64,000 nt of DNA from the NCBI GenBank assembly GCA_033782935.1, contig JAWQEG010001349.1, positions 64,501 to 128,500 on the forward strand, given 5' to 3'. The stretch is from Petrolisthes cinctipes. Lineage: Eukaryota; Arthropoda; Malacostraca; Decapoda; Porcellanidae. The notes under the pieces are model-generated. The model had not been told where the DNA came from. It did not search any database and saw only the letters and a program-made list of their open reading frames with translations. Within the stretch, counting starts at the first letter, position 1. Each line of letters opens with the position of its first letter. The position numbers and the translations under genes are program-made. Below are positions 44,890-55,132 of this stretch, one piece after another.

Positions 44890-45172
44890 ATGTCACCACC
44901 AGAGAAGAAAAGAACAGCTGCGAACTTCACAGACGAAGAGTTACTGATGATGCTGCAAGAAATGGCAACAAGGAAGACAGTGAAAATGGGTGTATGATCC
45001 TCTGAAATAACTGCTAAAGAGAAAGACAATGAGTGGAGGGCAGTCACCGAGTCTGTGAACAGCATTAGCAGAGTCTCGAGGGATGTGCAGGAAGTTAAGA
45101 AAAAGTTCAGAACTTTCAGGTCCGACGTGAAAAAGAAGGCAGCCAAGGAAAGGAGTGAAATTAGATTGACAG
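44890..45172 (+). CDS. Myb/SANT-like DNA-binding protein, exon 1 (with internal TGA)
   Basis: ATG 44890 gives MSPPEKKRTAANFTDEELLM, a NAIF1/MSANTD-type Myb-SANT domain. It continues with ITAKEKDNEWRAVTESVN and QEVKKKFRTFRSDVKKKAAK (third helix). Codon 36 is TGA (44995-44997) where CGA is likely ancestral, a one-transition change. The donor is CAG|GTAAGT and the exon ends in phase 1. This domain binds DNA; relatives are either host genes or the second protein of Harbinger transposons. If the TGA is real, no long protein starts here, so the gene may be a pseudogene despite its intact splice structure. Confidence 0.8.
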
Positions 45173-45813
45173 GTAAGTCCTTACATAATTGAAAATTGAT
45201 GTTCATAATAACCATTAAATATTAGTTCCTCTATGGTATTTATTTACTGTATTGCCATTGTGTAGTAGATTGTTTCTTCCATTGTTACTCACTAGTAGAC
45301 CTATATGGACCTTTCTTCATAACGGTTTGCCCCAGTTAGGTCCCGGGAGTCTGCTGTGGTTCTGAGGTTTGGTTAGGTCAGGCTATTTCCCAAAACCTGA
45401 CTTGGGAAAAACATATTAGAGAACTGCATTAGAGTAAATATTTTCAGTTGTTCTTGCATTATACTTTTAATAGTGTGCATTATAGAATTTGTTAACTCAG
45501 CCTATATACATTAGGTTAGGTATGTAATTTAAGAAAAGCATGATACTAAAAATTTACCGGAAATTTTGGGTACAATATGTAGGCTACCTTAAGTGATCAT
45601 TAAATATGATATGTAGGATAGTTTTAGGAATTCCATCTACTAATGTAATGTATTGAGAAAGATTGGCAGAATTATACTTCACAATACAGAAAGAAATTAA
45701 GCATTCAAGAAGCTCAATACAGTATACTGTACTAGAGTTTGACTACTTAAAGCAATGCTGCAACGATACTACTGTTCATCTTAGATATGACTGTAATTTC
45801 ATGGCTTTTACAG

Positions 45814-45933
45814 GTGGTGGAATACCTGACACAAAGGACTGGAAGCCTACAGAGGAGGCAATGCTTGCTCTCATCGAGACAGAGGCTATTGAGGGGATCT
45901 CTGGCCCTTTCGAAAGCGAGGACATCACTGCTG
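45814..45933 (+). CDS. Myb/SANT-like gene, exon 2
   Basis: Acceptor TTTTACAG|GT, donor CTG|GTAAAT. It encodes GGGIPDTKDWKPTEEAMLAL and continues IETEAIEGISGPFESEDITA, in frame and phase 1 with both neighbours. The Gly-Gly plus acidic segment directly after the Lys-rich helix is typical of this protein class. Confidence 0.82.
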
Positions 45934-46248
45934 GTAAATTTGACTAATTTTTACGGAGTGCATATTGTGACTATGTTCTCTCACAGAAGATAGTGGAAGG
46001 GCTGTGTAGGGGATTGTCATGCTTTCCTCGGTGACTTTGTATTGTTAGGCCAGGTACGTTAAGGTCTAAAATAACTTATAAAGTGCAGTGGAATGCAAGG
46101 CCCCAATTCTGTACTGTATTTGTGTCTTTTTTATGCATGCAGTATTATGGTTATTATGTGTTGTCTGTTACTACAAAAGCTCAAAGTAAACATGTTGCAT
46201 TAGTACTGGATATACTGTTGCATAACACCGCACATATTATTGTTACAG

Positions 46249-46335
46249 ATGAGCCTCTGCCATCGACCTCTGCTGGTAGTGTTGTCAGACCCATGCCGTT
46301 GACAGGGACACTTGATGAGCATGCACCACAACCCA
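46249..46335 (+). CDS. Myb/SANT-like gene, exon 3 (duplicated exon)
   Basis: Acceptor TATTGTTACAG, donor CCCA|GTAAGT. It encodes DEPLPSTSAGSVVRPMPLTG and ends QP. It is 87 bp, so skipping keeps the frame. Its start and upstream intron sequence resemble those of exon 4, indicating an exon duplication. Confidence 0.8.
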
Positions 46336-46856
46336 GTAAGTAGATGCATAATTGGTAGTGAAGATGTTATTGAGCTTAGCTGATGTTCATTATGTAATCT
46401 TCAGTAGGTTGACGAGATACAGTACATACTGTATTGAAGATGTTGTTCACCAGTGGTTCTCATCTTTTTTCAGTGATGGCACCCTGAATTTATATAATCC
46501 TTTCTGTGGCACTCCTTTTTCACCATCACCCCTCCTCACATGAATTAACTTTTGATATACAATTGTACCTGTTTAAATTACTTTAATTAATTACTTAAAA
46601 TTATTATCCATACTCAAACCAAAATTAACATATGGTACAGTACATGCCCAAACATAGAACTGATCTGTAGAATTAGATTCAGAATATTAGAATTAGATTA
46701 ATTTAAGAGTTATAAATGCAGACTAGCATAAAAAGAAGAAAAAAAAGGCATGATAATCACTGATAATCAAATAAGCAAAACAAACAAAAGCTAACCAGAT
46801 TTAGTAAGATACATGTGGTTACATTTGGTTACGCAAGGAGTACTATTACATTCTAT

Positions 46857-46888
46857 TGCCGTTATTATTATTATTATTATTATTATTA
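46857..46888. repeat. (ATT)n microsatellite in intron
   Basis: Short ATT run in the third intron of the Myb/SANT-like gene; the rest of the intron (46336-47360) shows nothing recognisable. Confidence 0.85.
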
Positions 46889-47360
46889 CAAGTGTGCAAA
46901 AGGAAATATCTACCTATATTTTAGAAAAATATTAGAGCGAGTACCTTCCTACACCGACAATTAATTATAGGCAGACTGCTACAAACAGTTTTACAAATGT
47001 ACCTTGAGATGATCTAGCCAAGACAAAATACATGACAATCTTGTGGCACCCTTGAGAAATACTGTTGTACACAATAATCAGCAGATGCAGAATGGTGATG
47101 TAGGTAACTTACGTTTGTTTTCTCTTGCTGTTCAGGCCAAGAGTGATCGTATTTATATATGTTGGGTGACAGTGAAATGTATGTACAGTATTACCAAAGG
47201 AACTGCAATGCAGACAGGAGACTTTGAGGAAGAAGCACTAAGCAAGAAGAAACTTAAAGGAGAAAGGCGGCCCCGTGTTTATTGCCCCCACTATACATTG
47301 CAGTTCCTTTTTCATTGTAACCTTATTACATAAACATCACACCATTTCTTATTGTTACAG

Positions 47361-47839
47361 ATGAGCCTCAGTCTACCTCTGGTGCTGCTAGAGCCAGGCC
47401 ATTGTCAACGACATTTCACCTGGAACCCTCTACCTCCTGGGACAATCAGGGACTTGAAGATATTTTGGTGGCAGGAGTAGATGACACAACACGCCACTCT
47501 ACAATGTCTATGGAGTCATCCCAGTCACTGTCTGCAGAACATATTGACTTTGAGAGTTCAGGCCTGTTAGAAACTATCCAAAGTCACGAACCATCAGGCA
47601 TCATCACCATTCCCCAGACAGTGACTTTTGACGACCATGCCTACTCTAGATCACCACCTCCAGCAAGTAGATCTCAGAGTCGTGGCACCAGTAGCCGTGC
47701 CAGTCCACAGCCCTGTATCGGTGACCAGATGCTGGCAGTACAGGGAGAAATTCTGCAAGTGTTGAGAGGCAGCCTTCCAAGAATTGCCTCTGCACTTGAA
47801 GAACTTACAGAGTTAGCCAACCGACATCAAAGGCCATAA
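47361..47839 (+). CDS. Myb/SANT-like gene, exon 4 (terminal)
   Basis: Acceptor TATTGTTACAG|AT, phase 1. It opens NEPQSTSGAARARPLS, like exon 3, then a low-complexity Ser/Thr/Pro-rich stretch (SRSPPPASRSQSRGTSSRAS). A C-terminal amphipathic helix follows (QMLAVQGEILQVLRGSLPRI) and TAA at 47837-47839. A C-terminal helix of this type often mediates oligomerisation in such proteins. The full spliced frame is 323 codons including the stop. Confidence 0.82.
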
Positions 47840-47884
47840 TTGATTATTTTTTTCCATGCTGTTTGGTAAACAAAACCACTTGAG

Positions 47885-47965
47885 GATGAAGCCTTTATTT
47901 GATGACTAGTCTCCAAATAATTTTTCAGTAGATGAAACCTTGTCAAATGAAGGTTCTATCCTCAT
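47885..47965. repeat. Small imperfect hairpin in the 3' region
   Basis: GAGGATGAAGCCTTTATTTGA pairs imperfectly with TCAAATGAAGGTTCTATCCTC about 45 bp further on. It could be a 3' UTR structure or a MITE scrap. Confidence 0.4.
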
Positions 47966-48193
47966 ACGGTATTATTTACCCAACCAATGCAATCATGTGT
48001 CCAGTCCTATATGTGATTATGCTAACAGAACTCTCACTACCTCACTAACTTTATTTTGTCTTGGGTGTGTGATAGTATTTTATTACTGTACTGTATTTAA
48101 TTATTGTTATATTTACAAACAATGTGATACCTTCCATACTCACACTCCTACCCTTCATAATCCTCCCCAGTGAACCTATGACCTGCCTGCTCC

Positions 48194-48660
48194 TCACTGC
48201 TCTCTCCCTGATTTCTCCTTCCATATTTCCACAGAACTGTTCCCCGGTGCCTTTCCCATTTTCAACTTTCCTATTGCTTTCCTAACCTCTTCCCTTCCTA
48301 ATTCTCCTTGTACACCCTGTCGTCTACCACCTGCCTCCATCCCCATGCATGTCACCACCACCTCCCCTCCCGTCCCCCCATTCATCAGACCATCAAAATG
48401 TCACTTCCACACTTTCACTTCCTTACTTCCACTCACAGTAACTTCATTCTCGCGCTACCAGACTTTCCTTCTCTTTCTCTCTTCACCTCCTTCCAAAATA
48501 ATTTCTTGTTCTCTTTAAACTTTTCATTCAGTTTCCTACCAAACTCCTCATCCACTCTCACTCACCATCCTTTTCACTTGTCTCTTAAATACATTATATT
48601 CCCTCTTCCATCTCTCTCACTTCTTCTGACACATTCCTCTGTAATGTTCTCCTATATGCC
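48194..48660 (-). mobile_element. RTE-like LINE fragment
   Basis: The minus strand encodes, in shifting frames, EFGRKLNEKFKENKKLFWKE-like sequence (about 48560-48480) and REEVRKAIGKLKMGKAPGNS (about 48300-48240). These are the linker and first RT motif of an RTE element, related to but distinct from the one at 35320-37812. It is a decayed internal piece without ends. Confidence 0.7.
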
Positions 48661-48719
48661 TTCCTTTTCATAGTGACCGTGAGTGCGTAATTGAGGCCCG
48701 CAAGACAGACCTGCAGCAG

Positions 48720-48895
48720 GAGATATTTTTAAGGACCCTGTGATCGTGTAAGGGAATTAAAGGCTTTTGGTTCCTCCTAACTATGCCATGAAACATGCTC
48801 CTTCTATGTAGGTAGTACTTCATGGCAATATTTGAAGGACTCATGAGTCTCCAATTTTCTGACTCCATTACAGAGTCTCTTAACATTAAACAAAT
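48720..48895 (-). repeat. Interspersed repeat, copy 1 (also 57187-57352)
   Basis: In reverse orientation this matches 57187-57352: TCAGAAAATTG, AGTCCTTCAAA.ATTGCCATGAA, TGGCATAGT.AGGAGGAA and GGGTCCTTAAA. A 72-codon minus frame crosses it but shows no known domain. Confidence 0.8.
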
Positions 48896-48927
48896 ATCTA
48901 TTTAACTATATTCACTTCCAGAGTTCA

Positions 48928-49310
48928 CAGTCTCGATCCAACTTTGGTGGTGTGTGGACGTTTTCCTGGCGTTCTGCCTTTCGTTGTTGCCTCTGTGTTG
49001 TTTGGCTATTTTTGTGTACTCTTGAGTTTTGTTCTGTCGTAGATCCGTGTGTTCGTGTGTGTGTGTATGTTTCCCTGGCAGACAGTTCCTGAGGTGGTCA
49101 CTGCTTGTTTTAAGGCCTTGCCTCGCCTGATAGAGAGTTTGAGGTCAGATGGAGCTTCCTGTTTGGAGGACGACTTAGCCATGCCGGAGGAAGACGAGTC
49201 TATTGTAGAAGAACACTGGCCTGAGCTGCCCTCCCCTGCCCCCCCACTCAGTCACTCCGCATCTTGGGTTGCAGCCATCCAACTCTACCAAACGACTTGT
49301 AGACGTCTCT
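48928..49310 (+). mobile_element. LINE family 1-related fragment, copy D (5' end only)
   Basis: Begins CAGTCTCGATCCAAC like the 5' ends of copies A and B, followed by a GT-rich leader. A diverged ORF1 N-terminus reads CLEDDLAMPEEDESIVEEHWPELPSP, compared with CLEADLAMSEEDESPIEDHWPELPSR in copy C. Similarity fades near 49310. A 5' end without the 3' part is unusual for a LINE. Confidence 0.8.
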
Positions 49311-49415
49311 CACCTTCATTTTTCTTACCCTCTTCCCCCTCACCCTCGCCTCAAATCATCACATTTCTTCTCTCCTATATCCACCTACGTTTATGCAGTA
49401 TGCACTTCTTTAAAC

Positions 49416-49852
49416 CCTGGTTCTTCAAATTACGGATCCCGAAATCCTCCAAATTGGGTAACAGGATCACAAAAATAAATACATGAATAAAATAGAATAA
49501 TAATGTTCGTGACAATAAAATAAATATGAAGTTCATACATGAATCCACCTAACATATTTTTACAATCGAATATTCATTTATTTAATTATCAATAAAACAA
49601 AATAATTGCACAAATATTAGCCTTCTTGAGAGAGAGTGAGAGAGAGAGGGAGGATTAAGTGAGGCAGTGCTTAAAATTCTATTTATAATTCTGGTTAGGA
49701 TGCCTTTTAATAATTATTGAGTTTCAGTTTCTGGCCTTGTATTTTCTTAGGTTGATAATTCTGGTCATTTGTAAAAGATCTTTCTGTATGGGTCGCGAGA
49801 ATGATGTCATAGTAAAAACTGGGTCACGACTGAAAAAGTTTGAAGAACCCTG
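49416..49852. mobile_element. hAT-like MITE
   Basis: 437 bp with CTTTAAAC on both sides (49408-49415, 49853-49860), an exact 8-bp target duplication. The right end reads inward CAGGGTTCTTCAAAC; the left end is CCTGGTTCTTCAAAT. CAGGG ends with an 8-bp duplication are hAT-like. No transposase frame; internal GA run at 49628-49650. Confidence 0.87.
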
Positions 49853-50030
49853 CTTTAAACTATTGGTGATTCGATACCGTTCACAGTGAATGTTTCATTC
49901 CGTCCTCCTGACACAAGTCTTCTCTACCTGATAATTCGTTACCCTCTTATATAGCTCCGCCCACATTTCTCTTCTCCTCTCCCACTAACATCCCCCTCCC
50001 TCCACCTGCAACTGTTGCCAGATCAGACGA

Positions 50031-50239
50031 GGCCCAAACCAAGTCGCTGGTGGAAGAAGTGTGGACCCTTGATCTGTCCGGAGCTGTACATATTATTTTG
50101 ATCATTCTGCAAGATAATATGGCCCTAAGGCAAAGTTTTCACATGAATAATAATACTATATAATTGCTGGGATATGAAAGGTACAGCTCCGGACAGATCA
50201 ATGGTCCACACCCCATCCATCAGCGACTTGGTTTGGGCC
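50031..50239. mobile_element. MITE with about 58-bp inverted ends
   Basis: Left arm 50031-50089 and right arm 50181-50239 are inverted and about 85-90% alike, starting GGCCCAAACCAAGTCGCTG. The next outward bases on the right give CAGGGGCCC, a hAT-like end, while the left is degraded (CAGACGAGGCCC). No clear target duplication. A relative lies at 44128-44168. Confidence 0.8.
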
Positions 50240-51135
50240 CCTGTATCATTTACTGCATTCAGGGTTGTCATACCTTGCAGAGTCTGAGGTCTGAATGAAG
50301 ATGAATGTCTAAAACTCAGATCATGCTTGGGATAATCGCGGGTGGGTTTAGTGACGGTAGAACCTTATTGAAGTTCTCCCGAGGTTACGGACTTGACAGA
50401 GGACTCTGACTGGGACGATGTGTCAATAATATCTACTGTATTTTAATATGTGAGAAAGGGTAGAGAATTCTTTCCTGGGGGAAGGAAATGCAGTCCAAAG
50501 ACTGAAGGAGAAAAAGTTGGCAGTTTATCAACACTGACTAACAAGTTTCGATGAATAGCGTCTAATATTGTTCAGTAAGGTGTAGTGACAATAGGAATGT
50601 ATGTAAAGAGTAAAGGGGGGAATTGAACTAAAAATTTAAGGGAAATAGATCAAATAATTTTCACTAAGTTCCAGCTAAGGAAGGTGGGACTAGTGTAACA
50701 CCCCTATTTTATATATATTACTTAGAATATTTACGGGTAATAGGGTAGGCTTTTAGTATAAGATGGTACGGAGTAGCCAGGCCGAGATTATCAATGACGA
50801 ATAATCTCGGTGGTGGGCTTCTTCTGAAAATGTTAATATGATGAAAAGTACAATGTTTATAGTTAGAGGTTATAGATGAACAATAGAAATAATAATTATA
50901 GTTAGGTAAATAGGTGAACAATAGAAATAATAATTATAGTTAGGTAAATAGGTGAAATAGAGGAATAATTGAAACTTAGGTAGATTGATAGGGATAGAGA
51001 AATATGTGGTGATTAAGAGGTGAATGTAAAATAATTAATTGAATACAGGGAATAACCTCCTGCATTTATAATTATAATGTATAATTACGAACCTAACTTT
51101 CCTATGATGTTACCTGCATTTTAACTGTAACTTAC
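50240..51135. other. Spacer with one local duplication
   Basis: AT-rich with no gene seen. A roughly 39-bp direct duplication (GAACAATAGAAATAATAATT...GGTAAATAGGT) lies at about 50876-50955. Confidence 0.6.
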
Positions 51136-52523
51136 TGTAACGCTCCTTTTATTTTTATTCAATGGATCTCTTTGAGTTACCCTTTTTTTTATTTTTTCTT
51201 GTCCATCCTCGAGTTGAAGTCATGGCCGAAGAAAAAGAAAACGTGATAGTAGTTATTACTGGAAATGTATAATATTTGTATATATATATATAATATAGAC
51301 ATGTTAGTTATTATAATAGGTAGGAAATTAATTATGTGTATGTATTTTGGGAAATGGGTTGATCAGGGGAACGTGGTAATAACCATGAGGTAATACGTAA
51401 CGAGTATTGCATCAGCTTATATGGAATTCAAACGAGTATAGTGTAGTCTTTAAAACAATGTATGTTTTTCCTGATTAGCATAATGGTAGTTAACTAACCT
51501 CCAAGACCACTTACCTGACTCACCCTATCTCCTATCTTATTTTTAAAACTCACTACAAAAGTAATTAGCAGTCCCAGAGGGTTATTGACGAAGTAATTTA
51601 ATTGTTCCAATATTTCGTTGAGCGTGGGGAGAGCCCATTCTCTCTCCAACTCCCTCTTCGACAGGTACAGTTAAAAAAAACAGTCTGTGTTAACTATAAT
51701 AATTAGTGTACGTAAAGTGCTAATAATGTTCCATAACTAAAGAGTAAGTGTCTAATAAGTGCTTGATGTATTCAAATTAATAATTTGTCCTATGATGACA
51801 GAGATAAAGACAGAGATAAATTAAGATCGATTCTCTCTCCAACTCCCTCTTCGACAGGTGGTGTTCTTCTCCTCGAGGTCGAGAAAGTCAGATATCTGGG
51901 AAAGCTAATTCTTAGTGGTAGTTTCGAGATCTATATTACGGTTCGGGGTACATTACCCGCCGTGAGTGTTTATTTCTGTGTATTAATTTCCATGTGATTT
52001 TCTTTTGCCATTCTAATTCTAAGTTTACGGTTCGGGGTACATTGCCCGCCGTGAGGGGTTATTCCTCTCGGATTTCCTTTGTCATTCTTTGATTAATTAT
52101 TTCTTGTACATGTGTTCTTGGTAGGGTTAAGTTTAAATTCTAAGTTTAATTCTAAGTCTAATTCTAAGTATAGTTCTAAGTCTAATTCTAAGCCTAATTC
52201 TAAGTCTAATTCTAAGTTAAATTCTAAGTATAGTTATAAGATTGATTCTGGTCATCATTGTTCTCATTTTTCTTTTGTTAATTCCAAGCTAAAGTTCAGC
52301 ATAAATATCATTTCGTAGATTCTTATTTAATATCGTGTGTGGGTGTAGAATAAATTTCTTGAGAAAACTCTAAAGACATCATAGTATATTTGCCCCCATT
52401 CCTGTATCATTCTCGACACTCCTACCGCCTGGCCGGGACGAGGAAAGCTTAAAAAGATCCCAATATTATTTTTTTTTGTGTTAACGCTCGTTAATTATTT
52501 CATATATTTTTCGAGTCGTTACA
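51136..52523 (+). repeat. 5' LTR
   Basis: 1,388 bp. It has internal short duplications: TCTCTCCAACTCCCTCTTCG at about 51639 and 51834, and ACGGTTCGGGGTACATT at about 51939 and 52026. A 12-bp TCTAATTCTAAG array lies at about 52132-52237. No ORF. Confidence 0.93.
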
Positions 52524-52524
52524 C

Positions 52525-52538
52525 TGGTGGCAGCGAAG
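52525..52538 (+). other. Candidate tRNA primer-binding site
   Basis: TGGTGGCAGCGAAG one base after the 5' LTR. Its position and TGG start fit a primer-binding site complementary to a tRNA 3' CCA end; the tRNA is not identified. Confidence 0.6.
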
Positions 52539-52665
52539 ATGGGATAAGTTAAGAGTTTTGGCCAGCCGTATTGGAGGAGACAGAGTGTTATAGGGTTGGG
52601 GATGTTAACGTGAGTAATGTTCCAAGTGGCAATTGCGCGACACAGCCAGGTACCACGTGGCTTAG

Positions 52666-53028
52666 ATGTGGAAATTGAAAACCAAACATGCTCATGGTAT
52701 ATTAGATAGACTTTCCCAGTATATCATTGACTTCGGGAGACCTGACTCCATCTTGTGTGACAACGCAATGGAATTCACTGGGCAAGAGCTAAGAGGGTGG
52801 GCTGACCAGCATGGCATCGAGATCGTCTACATCACCCCATATCACCCCCAAGCCAGTGGACTGATCGAGCGCATGCACAGAAACCTCAAGACCATGCTCG
52901 CCCATCTGTGCAAGGGTTATCTTTTGAGGTGGCCCGCTTTCATGGGAGAACTTGAGGAGGAGGAGGAGGATGCTTACCTCCCTCCTCGCCGTCGTCAGCC
53001 TCCCAGACGACTTATTGAAGAATGTTAG
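52666..53028 (+). pseudogene. Integrase core fragment
   Basis: The frame contains DRLSQYIIDFGRPDSILCDN, then the second catalytic Asp region (CDNAMEF) and PYHPQASGLIERMHRNLK with the catalytic Glu. These are the D and E of a retroviral-type D,D-35-E integrase; the first Asp, the zinc-binding N-terminus, gag, protease, RT and RNase H are missing. An acidic/basic tail ends at 53028. The Gypsy-type HPQASG motif supports the Gypsy assignment. 53029-53697 shows nothing recognisable except the purine tract. Confidence 0.85.
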
Positions 53029-53697
53029 CCAGTGATATGAAGTAATGGTCGAGATATGTGTGTACAGCAGTGGACAGTCATGAGTTTAGTATTGGGAAGT
53101 TTTACCACTAGCATTGATCGAAGGTCAGCTGTACTCTTGTCTCATTTTCTCATGTTCTATTCTTAAGTATTCTCAGGTATATCAGTATTCTTTTCCAGAA
53201 TTGTGTAGTTCAATCATGTGTCTTAATTCAAGCGAACCTAGGATAATTCTGTTCTCAATTCACAGTCATCACCTCATGCGTGGTCCTAAGTTTCACTTAA
53301 GGATATATTGCCTATGCCTAAATTTGGTTAAGGAAGTGATTTAGGTGAGTGCAGCTGAATGTGTTGAATGTGATGAATGTAAAAGATTATTTTCTTGCCA
53401 TAGGCTAGGATAATATGAGAGTGACGGAGACGTCAGTGGACAACTCCATAGATTACTCGTAGAGTGAAGGTGACTGGGGTACATGACACAATTTCTGACT
53501 TATTAAAAAATGGGAGATGGCATATTTCCTCACGGGGAAAGTAATGCGAGTCAGGTGACTCTTAGGGAACTTAGGGTGAGACAAAGTATAAGTTGTTCAG
53601 TAGGTAGTGTGTATGGTCTAACTAAGTTAAATGAAATGATCTGTGATGTAAAGGGCATAACTTTTGCCGTGATTTTTAACTCCGGGGAATGGGCGTG

Positions 53698-55132
53698 TGT
53701 AACGCTCCTTATATTTTTATTCAATGGATCTCTTTGAGTTACCCTTTTTTATTTTTTATTGTCCATCCTCGAGTTGAAGTCAAGGCCGAAGAAAAAGAAA
53801 ACGTGATAGTAGTTATTACTGGAAATGTATAATATTTGTATATATATATAATATAGACATGTTAGTTATTATAATAGGTAGGAAATTAATTATGTGTATG
53901 TATTTTGGGAAATGGGTTGATCAGGGGAACGTGGTAATAACCATGAGGTAATACGTAACGAGTATTGCATCAGCTTATATGGAATTCAAACGAGTATAGT
54001 GTAGTCTATAAAACAATGTATGTTTTTCCTGATTAGCATAATGGGTAGTTAACTAACCTCCAAGACCACTTACCTGACTCACCCTATCTCCTATCTTATT
54101 TTAAAAACTCACTACAAAAGTAATTAGCAGTCCCAGAGGGTTATTGACGAAGTAATTTAATTGTTCCAATATTTCGTTGAGCGTGGGGAGAGCCCATTCT
54201 CTCTCCAACCCCCTCTTCGACAGGTACAGTTGGAAACAGTCTGTGTTAATTATGATAATTAGTGTACTTAAAGTGCTAATAATGTTCCATAACTAAAGAG
54301 TAAGTGTCTAATAAGTGCTTGATGTATTAAAATTAATAATTTGTCCTATGATGACAGTGATAAATTAAGATCGATTCTCTCTCCAACCCCCTCTTCGACA
54401 GGTGGTGTCTGGTCCACGAGTCGTTCTAGTCAAAGATATCTGGGAAAGTTAATTCTTAGTGGTAGTTCTCGATATCCATATTACGGTTCGGGGTACATTG
54501 CCCGCCGTGAGTGGTTATTTCTCTGTGATTTTCTTTGTCATTCTTTGATTAATTTATTTTCTTGTACATGTGTTCTGGGTAGGATTAAGTTTAATTCTAA
54601 GTTTACGGTTCGGGGTACATTGCCCGCCGTGAGTGGTTATTTCTTCTTGTACATGTGTTCTTAGTAGGTTTAAGTATAGTTCTGATTCTATTTCTAAGTA
54701 TAGTTCTGATTCTACTTCTAAGTATAGTTCTGATTCTAATTCTAAGTATAGTTCTGATTCTACTTCTAAGTATAGTTCTGATTCTACTTCTAAGTGTAGT
54801 TCTGATTCTAATTCTAAGTATAGTTCTGATTCTAATTCTAAGTATAGTTATAAGGTTGATTCTGGTCATCATTGTTCTTATTTTTATGAGCTAATTCCAA
54901 GCTAAGTTCTGCATAATTATCATTTATAGTAGGTTTTCATTAATATCGTGTGTGTGTAATAAATTCATTGGGAAAACTCTATAGACATCTTAGTATAATT
55001 GCCCCATTCCTATATCATTCTCGATTCTCCTACCGCCTGGCCGGGACGAGGAAAGCTTAAAAAGATCCCAATAATATTTTTTTGTGTGTGTTAAAGCTCG
55101 TTAATTATTTCATATATTTTCGAGTCGTTACA
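53698..55132 (+). repeat. 3' LTR
   Basis: 1,435 bp. Same layout as the 5' LTR, but the internal array (about 54665-54850) has a 24-bp unit, TATAGTTCTGATTCTAATTC plus TAAG, instead of the 12-bp one. The array difference accounts for much of the length gap. Frames across the array on both strands are low-complexity. Confidence 0.93.

Larger units (their letters stand above)
51136..55132 (+). mobile_element. LTR retrotransposon (Gypsy-like), internally deleted
   Basis: Two direct repeats of about 1.4 kb, each beginning TGTAACGCTCC and ending GAGTCGTTACA (TG...CA), flank a 1.17-kb interior. TTAC lies immediately outside both ends (51132-51135 and 55133-55136), a 4-bp target duplication. A primer-binding-type TGGTGGCAGCGAAG follows the 5' LTR after one base. 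A purine-rich GGGGAATGGG precedes the 3' LTR. Only an integrase piece remains inside, so the copy is non-autonomous. Confidence 0.93.

Noticed and set aside
54603..54905. Ser/Lys/Tyr and Arg/Ile repeat frames in the 3' LTR
   Set aside because: Products of the 24-bp minisatellite; LTRs do not encode them.
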